From Streptomyces spirodelae (lineage in GTDB: Bacteria > Actinomycetota > Actinomycetes > Streptomycetales > Streptomycetaceae), in the NCBI RefSeq assembly GCF_017676385.1, contig NZ_JAFFZN010000017.1, forward strand, positions 62,001-126,000: a DNA stretch of 64,000 nt, given 5' to 3'. The translations under genes and the position numbers were made by a program. This document shows positions 28,030 through 36,516 of the stretch, piece after piece (the first letter of the stretch is position 1; every line of letters begins with the position of its first letter). The notes beneath the pieces were generated by a model that saw nothing but the letters and a program-made list of their open reading frames with translations, was not told where the DNA came from and did no database searches.

Positions 28030-29635
28030 CTTGATCTTCAACCTGTGCGGCGGGGCCGTGGGGTCGCTGACTTCTTCGTTCGTCGTTTCGCTGGCTGTGT
28101 TTTGTGGGGTGTGTGCACGTCGTGGCGGGATGTCGGCCGAGTGCTCTTTCGGCCTGGTGGTCGTCCGGGCCCAGATCGGGAGGGTTTCGGTGCCTGGGCC
28201 GGGCAGGCCGCCTTGGGGCGGATGTGCCGAAAGTCGCGGCGGACGCGGGCGGGGGTGAGCCTGTCCGGCGGACTGGGTTTCTCCCATGGCCGACGCAGGT
28301 CGGCTGCCAGCGGCCGGGCAAGCCGCAGTTGCGTGTAAGCAGCGATGATCAGCCAGGTCCATCGGTCCGCCGCCTCGGGAGTGCGGATCTTCGGGCAGGT
28401 CCAGCCCAGGGTCTGCTTGAACAGGCGGAAGGTGTGCTCGATGTCGAAACGCCGCAGGTATGCATGCCAGAGACGGTCGGTGTCGGCTTCGGTGGCGTCG
28501 GTGCCCGACCACCACAGCCAGACCGGCTTCGGGGTGGCTCCGCTGGGCAGGTGGTCGATGTCCAGGCGGATCGCCGTCCCTTCGACGAGGGGAAGGGTGC
28601 CGTCGGCTGCGGCCCAGGAGGAACGGTGGGTCAGCTTGGGGTGCAGCCGGTCCCAGGAGCGTGCGGTGGCGGTGCCGTAAAGGCGTGTGTCGGTGACGGT
28701 CTCGGTATCCGGGGTGCCCGAGTGTCGGGCTGGCCGAAGACGAACTCGCCTCCGTGCCGGGGTGGTCGGCCCATGGTGTGCGGCTGCCGGGGCGGGACAG
28801 CCCTGGGCAGGACGCGGTCCGAACGCATCCGGGCCAACAGCTGCACCGGCAGATCCCGCAGGAGGAAAGCCAGGCGGGGCGCGTCGTATCCGGCATCCGC
28901 GATGATGAGAATGTCCGGCTCACCCACCTGCCACTGACCGGCGCTGATCAGTCGCTGGATCAGTTCAGGCAACTGCCGGGCGGTGACCGTCGCGGTGTCG
29001 TCGCCCGGAGCAAGCCGCAGGGCGTCCAGTGGCGCGGTCCACGAGCTGCGGCCGGGCTCGAGTGCGCAGACGATGGAGTACGGCCAGCCGGGAACGGGGA
29101 TGTGCTGGTCCTTGCCCCGGCCACAGGTGTGGCACAGAACCCGTTGCGGTGAAGTGTGAGCGTCAGGCCGCAGCCAGCAAGTGATGTCGATGGCCAGGAC
29201 AAGCCGGCCGTCAGCAGCCCGCGGCAGTGGCACCGAGGCCAGAACCCGCCGCATCCGGTCGGCATCGACCCGGCCACGGGCGACAGCAGCGTAAAGCCCA
29301 CCATGACCGCGCCGGTGTTCGCCCACCATCGACAACTCGGCCAGCGACCTGACCGGCCCGTTGCCGCACAAGACAGCGTCGGCCAGCTCGAACAGCGCAT
29401 CCGAACGAGTGGTGAGGCAGGAGTAGAACTCGGCCCCGAAGCATGAGAGTTCCGCCATCGGTTCTCGCCGGGCGTCGTGTGATGAAGCAGACTCATCCCC
29501 ACGGCCTTCGTACTGGACAGGTGTGTTCCTTGGTCGGAGCACATGTTCAGACGAAGGCCACTTCCACGTCCGCCGGACACCGAACCGAGTGATCAAGTTC
29601 GAGACGCCACCCGACGCCGGACGTTAAAGATCAAG
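28030..29635 (-). mobile_element. insertion sequence with frameshifted transposase
   Basis: This is a roughly 1.6-kb IS. Ends match as inverted repeats: CTTGATCTT at 28030-28038 and AAGATCAAG at 29627-29635, with one more mismatch allowed inward. Flanking four bases are TTAG on the left and CTAG on the right, both fitting the YTAR target pattern I recall for IS701-type elements. It lies directly against repeat copy B, so it landed at that border. Confidence 0.7.
28038..29458 (-). pseudogene. transposase of this IS, one frameshift
   Basis: The start at 29458 gives MAELSCFGAEFYSCLTTRSD. The first part includes LAIDITCWLRPDAHTSPQRV, GWPYSIVCALEPGRSSWTAP and IIADAGYDAPRLAFLLRDLP, typical DDE transposase strands. 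Near 28722-28732 a base is missing. The frame then continues TPDTETVTDTRLYGTATARS, DIEHTFRLFKQTLGWTCPKI, and stops at 28038 inside the terminal repeat. Total length suits a full-length transposase of about 470 residues with one frameshift. It resembles the NF041680-type transposases common in Streptomyces, as I recall. It is probably inactive. Confidence 0.8.
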
Positions 29636-29640
29636 CTAGA

Positions 29641-30212
29641 AGAATCGAGACTCACGCGGGCCGTGCGCCGTGTGCCGCCGCGCGCACGCGCCCGGGGCGG
29701 GGGCGGGCTCGTCACGCCGCGGAACACGGCTACGGGGCCGACAGCGGCCCCGGGACACCGCTTCGGGCAGGGCGCGGAAATCGCGGTCGACGGGGCCCAT
29801 GACCACAGATCCGGGGACGACCATCCCACCCATAGCTGACGTCCCGTCACAATCAACCAGCGCACATCCAGCGACCGTATAGACAACGACGGATGACGAC
29901 AGATGACGACGTATCAGTTTCATCAGCGACCAACCAGCGACCGGAATCCCAGCGGGGTGAGCCCGAAAACAGGCCCACACCACCTGACCTGCTGGTTTGA
30001 CTAATCACGGACTATCAGTTATTGGTGCGCACTACACATTGAACCGGAACGTCGATGACATCGCAGTCACCTGCGGAAACGCGCCGCTGCGAAACAGCAA
30101 CCAGCGCACAACCAGCAACCGTCGACGGCACTGCCCGAAGCCCGGTGGGCCCCCGATCACTTGAGTTTGGATCGGATCACATCGCAGCCCCACCGGGGCA
30201 CAGCGTGGCTTG
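29641..30212. repeat. ychF-tail repeat copy B (putative central attachment site)
   Basis: This copy shares its left arm with copy C (from about 29641, including the GCCGTGTGCCGCCGCGCGCA block) and its right arm with copy A (to about 30212, including AACCAGCGCACAACCAGCAA). The ychF tail block is at 30026-30050 and differs by one base in the codons (CGG for CGC). Its hairpin at 29951-29985 has decayed. This is the arrangement expected of the middle junction between two tandem integrated elements. Confidence 0.8.
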
Positions 30213-30215
30213 CGT

Positions 30216-30999
30216 GGTGTCGCGGCAGCGGCGCCACATCGAAAGTCGCTCCTGCGGCCCGGTCACTGTGACAGCGGCGAACGCCCTGTCAGCGCCCCCT
30301 GGCAGCGTGAACTCGGGCAAGAAGCCCGGAGGCAAGCTCTACATACCGCCGTATCAGGCGGGTAATCGTGGTTCCAGCCGGGCCGATCCCCGCGCGTGCG
30401 GGGGCAACTTGAAACCCATGCGCAGCACAGGTCAATCCCCGCACGTGGTCGCGCGCTGCAAGGACATTGCGGGGGGCGATGCGACCCAGCCAACACTTGG
30501 TAGGCCGACCTTCTCTCATCACGAGGATAGCCCAACGGGCCTGCGGTCTTGTTGCGTAACCATCCCGCCTCATCTCCGGACAGGGTGAAGTGGTCCACCA
30601 CCCCGTCCAGTCCCAGATCCCGCCCCACTCCACAGCCCCTTCCGTCACCCCCGTACCCGGCACCCGGCACCCGGGCTGGACGGTAGAGGCGCCGCTGTAC
30701 ACCGGGCGCGGAAATCCGGGAACCGCCCCGGCACGGCGGCCGGACCTGGTAAAGGGCCCGGACGGGGGCCGTCACTCTCCCCGTCCGGGCGCCTGGAGCG
30801 TACGGGGCTGCGGCTCTACCGGGGGCAGCCGCAGGTGGCAGCCGTCATCACCCGTGTCCGCCCTGACGGTCACAGCTTTGCCTCCCTCAGTCGGCGGCCA
30901 GCGTGGAGGTGAGTGTGAGGTCGTTTGCCGACCGGCGGATTTCGTTCGGCCCACGAGCTTCCCGCGCCATGCGTTACCTGCATACACGCGCGGCCCGCC
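30216..30999. other. 784-bp non-coding stretch with transposon debris
   Basis: No intact gene is visible. It holds a solitary CRISPR-repeat-like unit (30380-30448) and a short Tn3-type remnant (30527-30619), described separately. The remainder is GC-rich with no recognised motifs. Confidence 0.45.
30527..30619 (-). pseudogene. short remnant resembling the N-terminus of a Tn3-family transposase
   Basis: The minus strand reads DLGLDGVVDHFTLSGDEAGW and LRNKTAGPLGY. This resembles the DUF4158 start of Tn3-type transposases (LxELxEHFTLxxDExxWLRNKTGPTRLGF). Only about 30 residues match before the frame breaks. The call is tentative. Confidence 0.35.
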
Positions 31000-33141
31000 T
31001 CACTCCTTGGCGGCGTTGAGGATGTCCCGTACCCGCGTGACCTCCCACGGGGCTTCCTCCACGGGCCAGCTTGCGCTCAGTTCCTCAAGCCTGGAGCGAT
31101 GGTCCTCGATGACCTCTTCCCACATCAGCCCCCATGCCGCAGCGGCTTGAACCTCTACTTCGGGGCAGCGCGTCGCCCGGAGCAGCGCGTCCACGGAGTT
31201 GGTCCCCGGAGACTCGTCCAGCAGTTCCAGTGCCCTGACGCGGTCGTTCAACGGCACGTTCTCGTCGCAGGCGATATTCCCAAGCGCGTCGACGAGCCGT
31301 AGGTCGGCCTCCTCCGCATCCTTGAACACCGCTTCCACCGCATCAAGAACCCGCCGGCGAACGTGATCGCTCGCGGCGGCCTCCAGGACCTCGGCCAGCA
31401 GGGACGGCTCTTCCGCCGCCACGACGTCCAGCGCCGACAGTGCGGTGAGGTGCTTGGCCTCGGGCCCGTACTCGCGGCTGAGCTCGGCCGGTGACGGAGG
31501 CTGCCGCAGCATTTCCCGGATGCGGTCCAGGACGAGTGCCCTCTCCGGTTCACGCGCTGCCTCGCCGCCCCGCTCCATGGCGCCGTCGGGACTCCACCAG
31601 TGGTCCAGGGCGATGCCCACGGCCGCCTCGTCGTCACTTTCAAGCAGCATGCGAAGCGCCCGATGGTACGACTCGTCCACCGTAGGAGCCCTCAGCCTCT
31701 TGTGGGCGCGATACAGGTCCGGGTCCGCCAGCCGGTGTCCTTCCCAGTGGACGCTGTGCGGCTTGCCGAAAATCAGCTCAATGGGGTCCTGGCCCCAGGG
31801 AGGCCGGTCGCCCCAGCTCTCGGCGACCTCCTCCAGAACGGCACGGTGCCGATCCAGGCCTCCTGTCCTGACCAGGTAATAGCACGCGTGGGCCTGCACC
31901 TTCGGCTCACCCTCGCGGAACGCCCGCAGGAGAATGTCGTCCGCGTCCGCGCCGAGGCTGTCGGCCAGGACGCGGATCGCCGTCTCCTTCGTGTTCGTGA
32001 TGTAGAAGCCGACGGACGGGTCGAGGATCAGGTCGCCCAGCGCGGCGACGAGCCTCTCGTCTTTCACCTCGGCCTCGTCGAGCACGCCGTAGGCCATCCA
32101 GACAGCCTTCTCGCGCACCGCGTCCGAGTCCGTGCGCGCGAGAACGTCCAGCAGAAGGCCGGCGTCGCCGGGCTCGGCATGTTGCGCCCCGATCATGTTC
32201 AGGGCGCTCACCTCGGCGGGAGACATCGGCCGCCGGAGCACCTCCCGGGCGCGGGCCAGCACCTCGGGCAGGTAGGCCTCGGCACGTTCCCCGTCCTCTA
32301 GGACATGACGCAGCCCATTCGAGGAGGCGTAATGGTCGAGCGCGATGCCCACGGCGACCGGGTCCTCGCTGCGCAGCAGGGTGGCGAATGCTTGCAGGCA
32401 CCCCTCGTCGCTGAGCGGGAATATCAGCTCGTCATGGGCCTTCCGGAGCACCGGATCGTCCACCTCGGTGTCTTTCCAGTAGGTGCTGTGGAAGCCCTCG
32501 ACCGCTTCACGAACGTGCTTGGCCTCCCAACCCGCGTCTTGCGGCCAGGACTTTGCCAGCCGCCGGACGCGATCGCGGTGCACGCGGAGCCGCACGGGCG
32601 TTGCGAGACAACCCGCCGCATACACCTGGAGTTTCAGCTCGGACGACTCACTGAGACGGACGAGGAGGTCCTCGACCTCCGGGAGATCGAGATCGTCCAG
32701 GGCGTGCATGGCCTTCCTGCGATCCCGCACATCGAGGCCCTCGTCCAGCACCATGGCGGTGATCAGCTCCAGCAGCCGCCGGTTCGGCTCCTCACCTTCT
32801 GCGAGGGCAGTGCCGGCCGCGAGAAGCGCATCCTCCCGCACCCCGGCGTCCGTGGCGCCTTCGAGGACATCCGCGATCAAGTCCGCGTCCTCCTCCTCGG
32901 CGAGATGCCACAGCATGGTGAGAGCGCTCGCGTGGCTGTCGCCGGACGGAGGTTGCCCGAGGAGGCGTCGGGCGGCGAAGCGCACCTCGTTGTCCAGCGG
33001 CCAGTAGGGGTTGTCCACACCCCATCTGGTGTCCGCCTGTGCCGACTGGTAATCGTCCAGAGCACCCTGGACGACGTCGATGTTGTCGCTCTCCAGCCGG
33101 GCGCTGAACTCACCGAGGCGGGAATTCCCGTCGTTGATCAC
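31000..33141 (-). CDS. HEAT-like repeat protein with three internal modules
   Basis: The protein has 713 residues and is almost wholly helical. Pairs of amphipathic helices are seen, as in SDAVREKAVWMAYGVLDEAE and KVQAHACYYLVRTGGLDRHR. It consists of three related modules of about 230 residues starting near residues 20, 248 and 493. Corresponding lines are DPVAVGIALDHYASSNGL and EAAVGIALDHWWSPDG, REVLRRPMSPAE and REMLRQPPSPAE. No catalytic motif, signal or membrane segment was found. HEAT-like solenoids bind proteins or nucleic acids. The GTG at 33141 has AAGGAGGTGG upstream, within a truncated transposase fragment, so the gene's original promoter may be lost. Confidence 0.7.
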   Translation of the reverse strand: MINDGNSRLGEFSARLESDNIDVVQGALDDYQSAQADTRWGVDNPYWPLDNEVRFAARRLLGQPPSGDSHASALTMLWHLAEEEDADLIADVLEGATDAGVREDALLAAGTALAEGEEPNRRLLELITAMVLDEGLDVRDRRKAMHALDDLDLPEVEDLLVRLSESSELKLQVYAAGCLATPVRLRVHRDRVRRLAKSWPQDAGWEAKHVREAVEGFHSTYWKDTEVDDPVLRKAHDELIFPLSDEGCLQAFATLLRSEDPVAVGIALDHYASSNGLRHVLEDGERAEAYLPEVLARAREVLRRPMSPAEVSALNMIGAQHAEPGDAGLLLDVLARTDSDAVREKAVWMAYGVLDEAEVKDERLVAALGDLILDPSVGFYITNTKETAIRVLADSLGADADDILLRAFREGEPKVQAHACYYLVRTGGLDRHRAVLEEVAESWGDRPPWGQDPIELIFGKPHSVHWEGHRLADPDLYRAHKRLRAPTVDESYHRALRMLLESDDEAAVGIALDHWWSPDGAMERGGEAAREPERALVLDRIREMLRQPPSPAELSREYGPEAKHLTALSALDVVAAEEPSLLAEVLEAAASDHVRRRVLDAVEAVFKDAEEADLRLVDALGNIACDENVPLNDRVRALELLDESPGTNSVDALLRATRCPEVEVQAAAAWGLMWEEVIEDHRSRLEELSASWPVEEAPWEVTRVRDILNAAKE

Positions 33142-33157
33142 GCCACCTCCTTCATCA

Positions 33158-33595
33158 TCATCTCTTCAGCCTGGCAGAGCCGTCCGGCAGGGGCCCGGCC
33201 AGGTCGGAGCGTTTGACGGTCTCGCGGGAGGCCGCGCACGGCAGTGGGGTGGAGTCGATCAGCCGTAGGTCGTCGTGCCAGGTGGGCACCTGCCGGGCGA
33301 GCATCTCGATGGTGTGGCTGATCAGCGGTCCGGCGGCGTTGAGGCGTTTGTTGTAGGCGGATTGCCGTGGCAGATAGCGGAAGAGGTGAGCGAGCCTGGC
33401 GTGGGCGAAGCGGATCCAGTGCCGGGCCGAGGGGAAGCCCAGCAGGACCTGGGCGACCGCCAGGCACAGCAGTTCGCTGTCGGTGAGTTTCGGGGGTCGC
33501 CCGATCCGGCGACGAGGGGCCACATGGTCGTCGATGAACACGTAGAGTGCCGCCAGAAGGGCGTCCAGGTTCGAAGTCACACTCAGACCAACGGG
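33158..33595 (-). pseudogene. truncated IS982-family transposase
   Basis: The minus strand reads NLDALLAALYVFIDDHVAPR, LLCLAVAQVLLGFPSARHWI, YNKRLNAAGPLISHTIEML and TPLPCAASRETVKRSDLAG, the N-terminal half of IS982-type transposases. After DLAG the family sequence ends and a stop follows, so the catalytic half is gone. The break is about 60 bp before the HEAT-like gene on the same strand. Confidence 0.85.
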
Positions 33596-33625
33596 CGCCC
33601 TTCGCCATGGTCGCGGCCAGCACAA

Positions 33626-33898
33626 ACATCGGACTCATTCATCTAGCCGGCCGCCGACCAGAGCGGTCAGAGCGGCTGGGACGAGGTCCCAGCGCCACCG
33701 GATCGAAGTCCAGCCGCATGCCCTTGGTCGCGCTCCAGCCAGGACTCGTAGCCAGCGGCTTCGCCATCCGGATTGGCGCCCGGCGTCACGCGATCCCGTA
33801 CGTTGCCTCAATCACGGCAATTGCGCCGCCCCCGCGGGGGTCCGAGCGTTTCCCATCTGCCGTGTGCCCTGCCGGGGGCGCGAACCTGCGGCTACGGG
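33626..33898. other. non-coding stretch, no gene seen
   Basis: This region separates the IS982 fragment from repeat copy C. Frames on both strands show no recognised motifs. Confidence 0.35.
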
Positions 33899-34233
33899 AG
33901 TTGAGAACCACGCGGGGCACGAACGCCGTGTGCCGCCGCGCGCACCCGGCCGGGGCGGGGCGGGCACAACCAACCGCGAAACACAGCTACGGGGCCGACA
34001 GGGGCCCGGGACGGGCAGCGCGCGGAAACCGCGGTCGACAGGGGCTCATGACGGCGGATTCCGGGGACGACCGCCCGCCCATAACTGACGCCCTGTCAAA
34101 TTTTACCAGCGCACATCCAGCGACCGGAATCCCAACAGGGTGGACCCGAAATCGGGTCCACCCTGTCTGACCTGCGAGTTTGACTAATCGCGGACGATCA
34201 GTTATGGATGCGCACTACACATTGAAGCGGAAC
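33899..34233. repeat. ychF-tail repeat copy C (putative attachment site at intact ychF)
   Basis: This copy shares its left arm with copy B. Its right end is the real 3' end of ychF, with the stop and FRFNV codons at 34209-34233. The stretch after the ychF tail in copies A and B is missing here because ychF itself continues. The hairpin at 34135-34166 is perfect. Confidence 0.82.
34135..34166. terminator. perfect 15-bp hairpin downstream of ychF
   Basis: ACAGGGTGGACCCGA pairs exactly with TCGGGTCCACCCTGT over a two-base loop, about 50 bp after the ychF stop. It can act as the ychF terminator on the minus strand. Related hairpins with different stem bases occur in copies A and B. Confidence 0.85.
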
Positions 34234-35303
34234 TCCACCACGTCGCCGTCCTGCATGACGTAGTCCTTGCCCTCCATGCGGGCCTTGCCCTTGGCGCGGG
34301 CTTCGGCTACCGAGCCGGTTTCCAGGAGGTCCTCGTAGGAGATGACCTCGGCCTTGATGAAGCCCTTCTGGAAGTCGGTGTGGATGACGCCGGCGGCCTC
34401 GGGCGCGGTGGCGCCCTGCTTGATGGTCCAGGCGCGGGCTTCCTTGGGGCCTGCCGTGAGGTAGGTCTGCAGGCCGAGGGTGCGGAAGCCGACGTGGGCG
34501 AGGGTGGCCAGGCCGGGCTCTTCCTGGCCGACCGTCTGCAGGAGTTCCAGCGCCTCGTCCTCGTCCAGCTCGGCGAGGTCGGCCTCCAGCTTGGCGTTGA
34601 GGAAGACCGCCTCGGCGGGGGCCACCAGGGCGCGCTGCTCGTCCTTGAAGGACTCGTCCGTCAGTTCGTCCTCGTCCACGTTGAAGACGTAGATGAACGG
34701 CTTGGTGGTCAGCAGGTGCAGCTCGTGCAGCGGCTCGGCGCGCTCGGTGCCCTGCGCGATGCCCGCGGAGAAGAGGGTGCGGCCCTCCTCCAGGATGTCC
34801 TTGGCCTCCTGGACGGCCTTGACCTGCGGCTGCTTGTCCTTCTTGACCCGTGCTTCCTTCTCCAGCCGGGGCAGGACCTTCTCGATCGTCTGCAGGTCGG
34901 CCAGGATCAGCTCGGTGTTGATCGTTTCGATGTCGTCCTTGGGCGAGATCTTTCCGTCCACGTGCACGACGTTGTCGTCCTTGAACGCGCGGATGACCTG
35001 GCAGATGGCGTCGGACTCACGGATGTTCGCCAGGAACTTGTTGCCCAGGCCCTCGCCCTCGCTGGCGCCGCGCACGATGCCGGCGATGTCGACGAAGTCG
35101 ACGGTGGCGGGAAGGACGCGCTGGGAGTTGAAGAGCTCGGCCAGCTTTCCGAGCCGGGGATCGGGAACGCCCACGACGCCGACGTTGGGCTCGATGGTGG
35201 CGAACGGGTAGTTGGCCGCCAGCACCTCGTTCTTGGTCAGGGCGTTGAAAAGGGTCGACTTGCCGACGTTCGGCAGGCCGGCGATTCCGATCGTGAGCGA
35301 CAC
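34215..35303 (-). CDS. ychF: redox-regulated ATPase YchF (Obg family)
   Basis: The protein has 362 residues, the usual size. G1 is GLPNVGKSTLFNALTK near the start, and the switch region PNVGVVGVPDPRL, VDFVDIAGIVRGASEGEGLG and a C-terminal TGS domain ending VVEFRFNV are all present. YchF prefers ATP over GTP (the NxxE motif region replaces NKxD) and is linked to ribosomes, the proteasome-like degradation path and oxidative stress. The GTG at 35303 gives VSLTIGIAGLPN. Its last codons are the sequence reused in the repeats at 18 and 30 kb, so its 3' end is the presumed integration target. Confidence 0.95.
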   Translation of the reverse strand: MSLTIGIAGLPNVGKSTLFNALTKNEVLAANYPFATIEPNVGVVGVPDPRLGKLAELFNSQRVLPATVDFVDIAGIVRGASEGEGLGNKFLANIRESDAICQVIRAFKDDNVVHVDGKISPKDDIETINTELILADLQTIEKVLPRLEKEARVKKDKQPQVKAVQEAKDILEEGRTLFSAGIAQGTERAEPLHELHLLTTKPFIYVFNVDEDELTDESFKDEQRALVAPAEAVFLNAKLEADLAELDEDEALELLQTVGQEEPGLATLAHVGFRTLGLQTYLTAGPKEARAWTIKQGATAPEAAGVIHTDFQKGFIKAEVISYEDLLETGSVAEARAKGKARMEGKDYVMQDGDVVEFRFNV

Positions 35304-35604
35304 GTTGCGACTACTTCCCGTTGCCCCCGGCGGGGGTTCTCCCTGGTGGGGTCTCTTCGCGGACAGACGGCCCGGAGGCCGACCACCCAGTCTACGGGCG
35401 CACCCGGACGGGTTTCCCTGACGGGTTTGCCGGACGGGTTCGCCGGACGGGTGTCCTGGTGCGGCCCGGTTTCCCCACTGTCCCCGTACCTTCGCGCCCA
35501 CGGCTGCCCCGTGCCCCCGAACGGACCGTGCCCGATCGGTGGCATTGGCGTGATCCGCGTGTTCATGACGGCGAGTGCGGGCCCGTAGCACCTACCGTGG
35601 CCAG
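35304..35604. other. 301-bp intergenic region with tandem repeats
   Basis: This divergent gap holds the ychF promoter and the DUF6542 promoter. It contains four 13-bp tandem units at 35407-35458, annotated separately. No gene is seen. Confidence 0.5.
35407..35458 (+). repeat. four tandem 13-bp repeats
   Basis: Units are GACGGGTTTCCCT, GACGGGTTTGCCG, GACGGGTTCGCCG and GACGGGTGTCCTG. The first seven bases are constant. They lie about 104 to 155 bp upstream of the ychF start and could be a regulatory array or simple slippage product. Confidence 0.85.
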
Positions 35605-36399
35605 GTGGAGCAACGCAGCGCGCGCACGACCCAGCACGACCCGTACGAGCGGTACGGGGCCGCTCCCCCGGGCAGCGGCTCCGACGGTGGCGGGGCCGCC
35701 ACCCGGCACAGCCCGCGGCTCCCGCACCCGGCCCCTCCCGCGCCGACAGCCCCGGCGCCAGCGGCCTCGACGTCAGCGGCCCCGGCACCCGGTGGCCGGG
35801 CGCAGGCGCAGGGCTCGGCCCGGACGCAGGCGCCGGCTTCGGCGCGGCCCGCAGCGGGCGCGGGCGCGGGCGCGGGAGCCGCACCGCGCGGGGCAGCTCC
35901 CCGGCAGGCGGCCGGTGGGCCGGCCGCGGGCCGGAACCGCCCGGTCCGGGTCGGACCGACCCAGCGGGCGCCGCGGCTCACTGGCCTCGGCGTCGGGGTG
36001 TTCGCCTCAGTGCTGATGGTGTTGATGGGCGGTCTGGTGTCGCTGATGCCCGGTGGGGCGCCTGCGTTCTACGGCATCGGCTTCCTGCTGGTGGCCATGG
36101 CCGCCGCGGTCTGGGTGCGGCCCACGGAGCTGTACGCCGCGCCGGTCGCCCTTCCCCTCGCGTACACGATCGGGCTGTTCTTCGCCGGAGGCAGCGGTGA
36201 CGGCTTCGGCGGAGTGCTCCAGAACGTCTTCACCGGCCTCGCCCTGCACGCGGTGTGGCTGTACGCGGGCACGCTGGCCGCCGTGCTGATCACCCTCATC
36301 CGCAAGGCGGCGCTCAGCCTGGAGCGCCGCCGCAACCGGCAGCGCACCGAGAACGGCGGACGCGGGGACGGACGCGAGGGCGGACGCCAGGGCGGGTGA
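35605..36399 (+). CDS. DUF6542 domain protein
   Basis: This protein has 264 residues from the GTG at 35605. The first 120 are disordered and rich in Ala, Pro and Gly. Residues 125-240 contain four hydrophobic segments: LTGLGVGVFASVLMVLMGGL, FYGIGFLLVAMAAAVWV, AAPVALPLAYTIGLFF and HAVWLYAGTLAAVLITLI. A charged Arg/Gly tail follows. I recognise this as DUF6542, a membrane domain common in Streptomyces beside ychF and ispH. The function is unknown. There is no strong ribosome site, so it may be leaderless. Confidence 0.8.
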   Translation: MEQRSARTTQHDPYERYGAAPPGSGSDGGGAATRHSPRLPHPAPPAPTAPAPAASTSAAPAPGGRAQAQGSARTQAPASARPAAGAGAGAGAAPRGAAPRQAAGGPAAGRNRPVRVGPTQRAPRLTGLGVGVFASVLMVLMGGLVSLMPGGAPAFYGIGFLLVAMAAAVWVRPTELYAAPVALPLAYTIGLFFAGGSGDGFGGVLQNVFTGLALHAVWLYAGTLAAVLITLIRKAALSLERRRNRQRTENGGRGDGREGGRQGG

Positions 36400-36416
36400 G
36401 CGATCTTCCGGTCCGA

Positions 36417-36464
36417 GCCGGGACCGGCAGACACCGGGACCGGCCGGCGCCGGGACCGGCCAGC
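36417..36464 (+). repeat. three tandem 16-bp repeats
   Basis: Three units of about GCCGGGACCGGCCAGC lie between the stops of DUF6542 and ispH. Each contains a CCGGGACCGG core. It may slow or end transcription from either side; otherwise it is likely slippage. Confidence 0.8.
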
Positions 36465-36516
36465 ACCCGAACCCGCCAGGCGTCGGCACCCCGAACGTGC
36501 CGGAGACCCGCAGGGT

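Noticed and set aside
30380..30448. CRISPR array
   Set aside because: Only one full unit and one half unit with wrong spacing and no cas genes. Kept as a low-interest finding rather than a feature.
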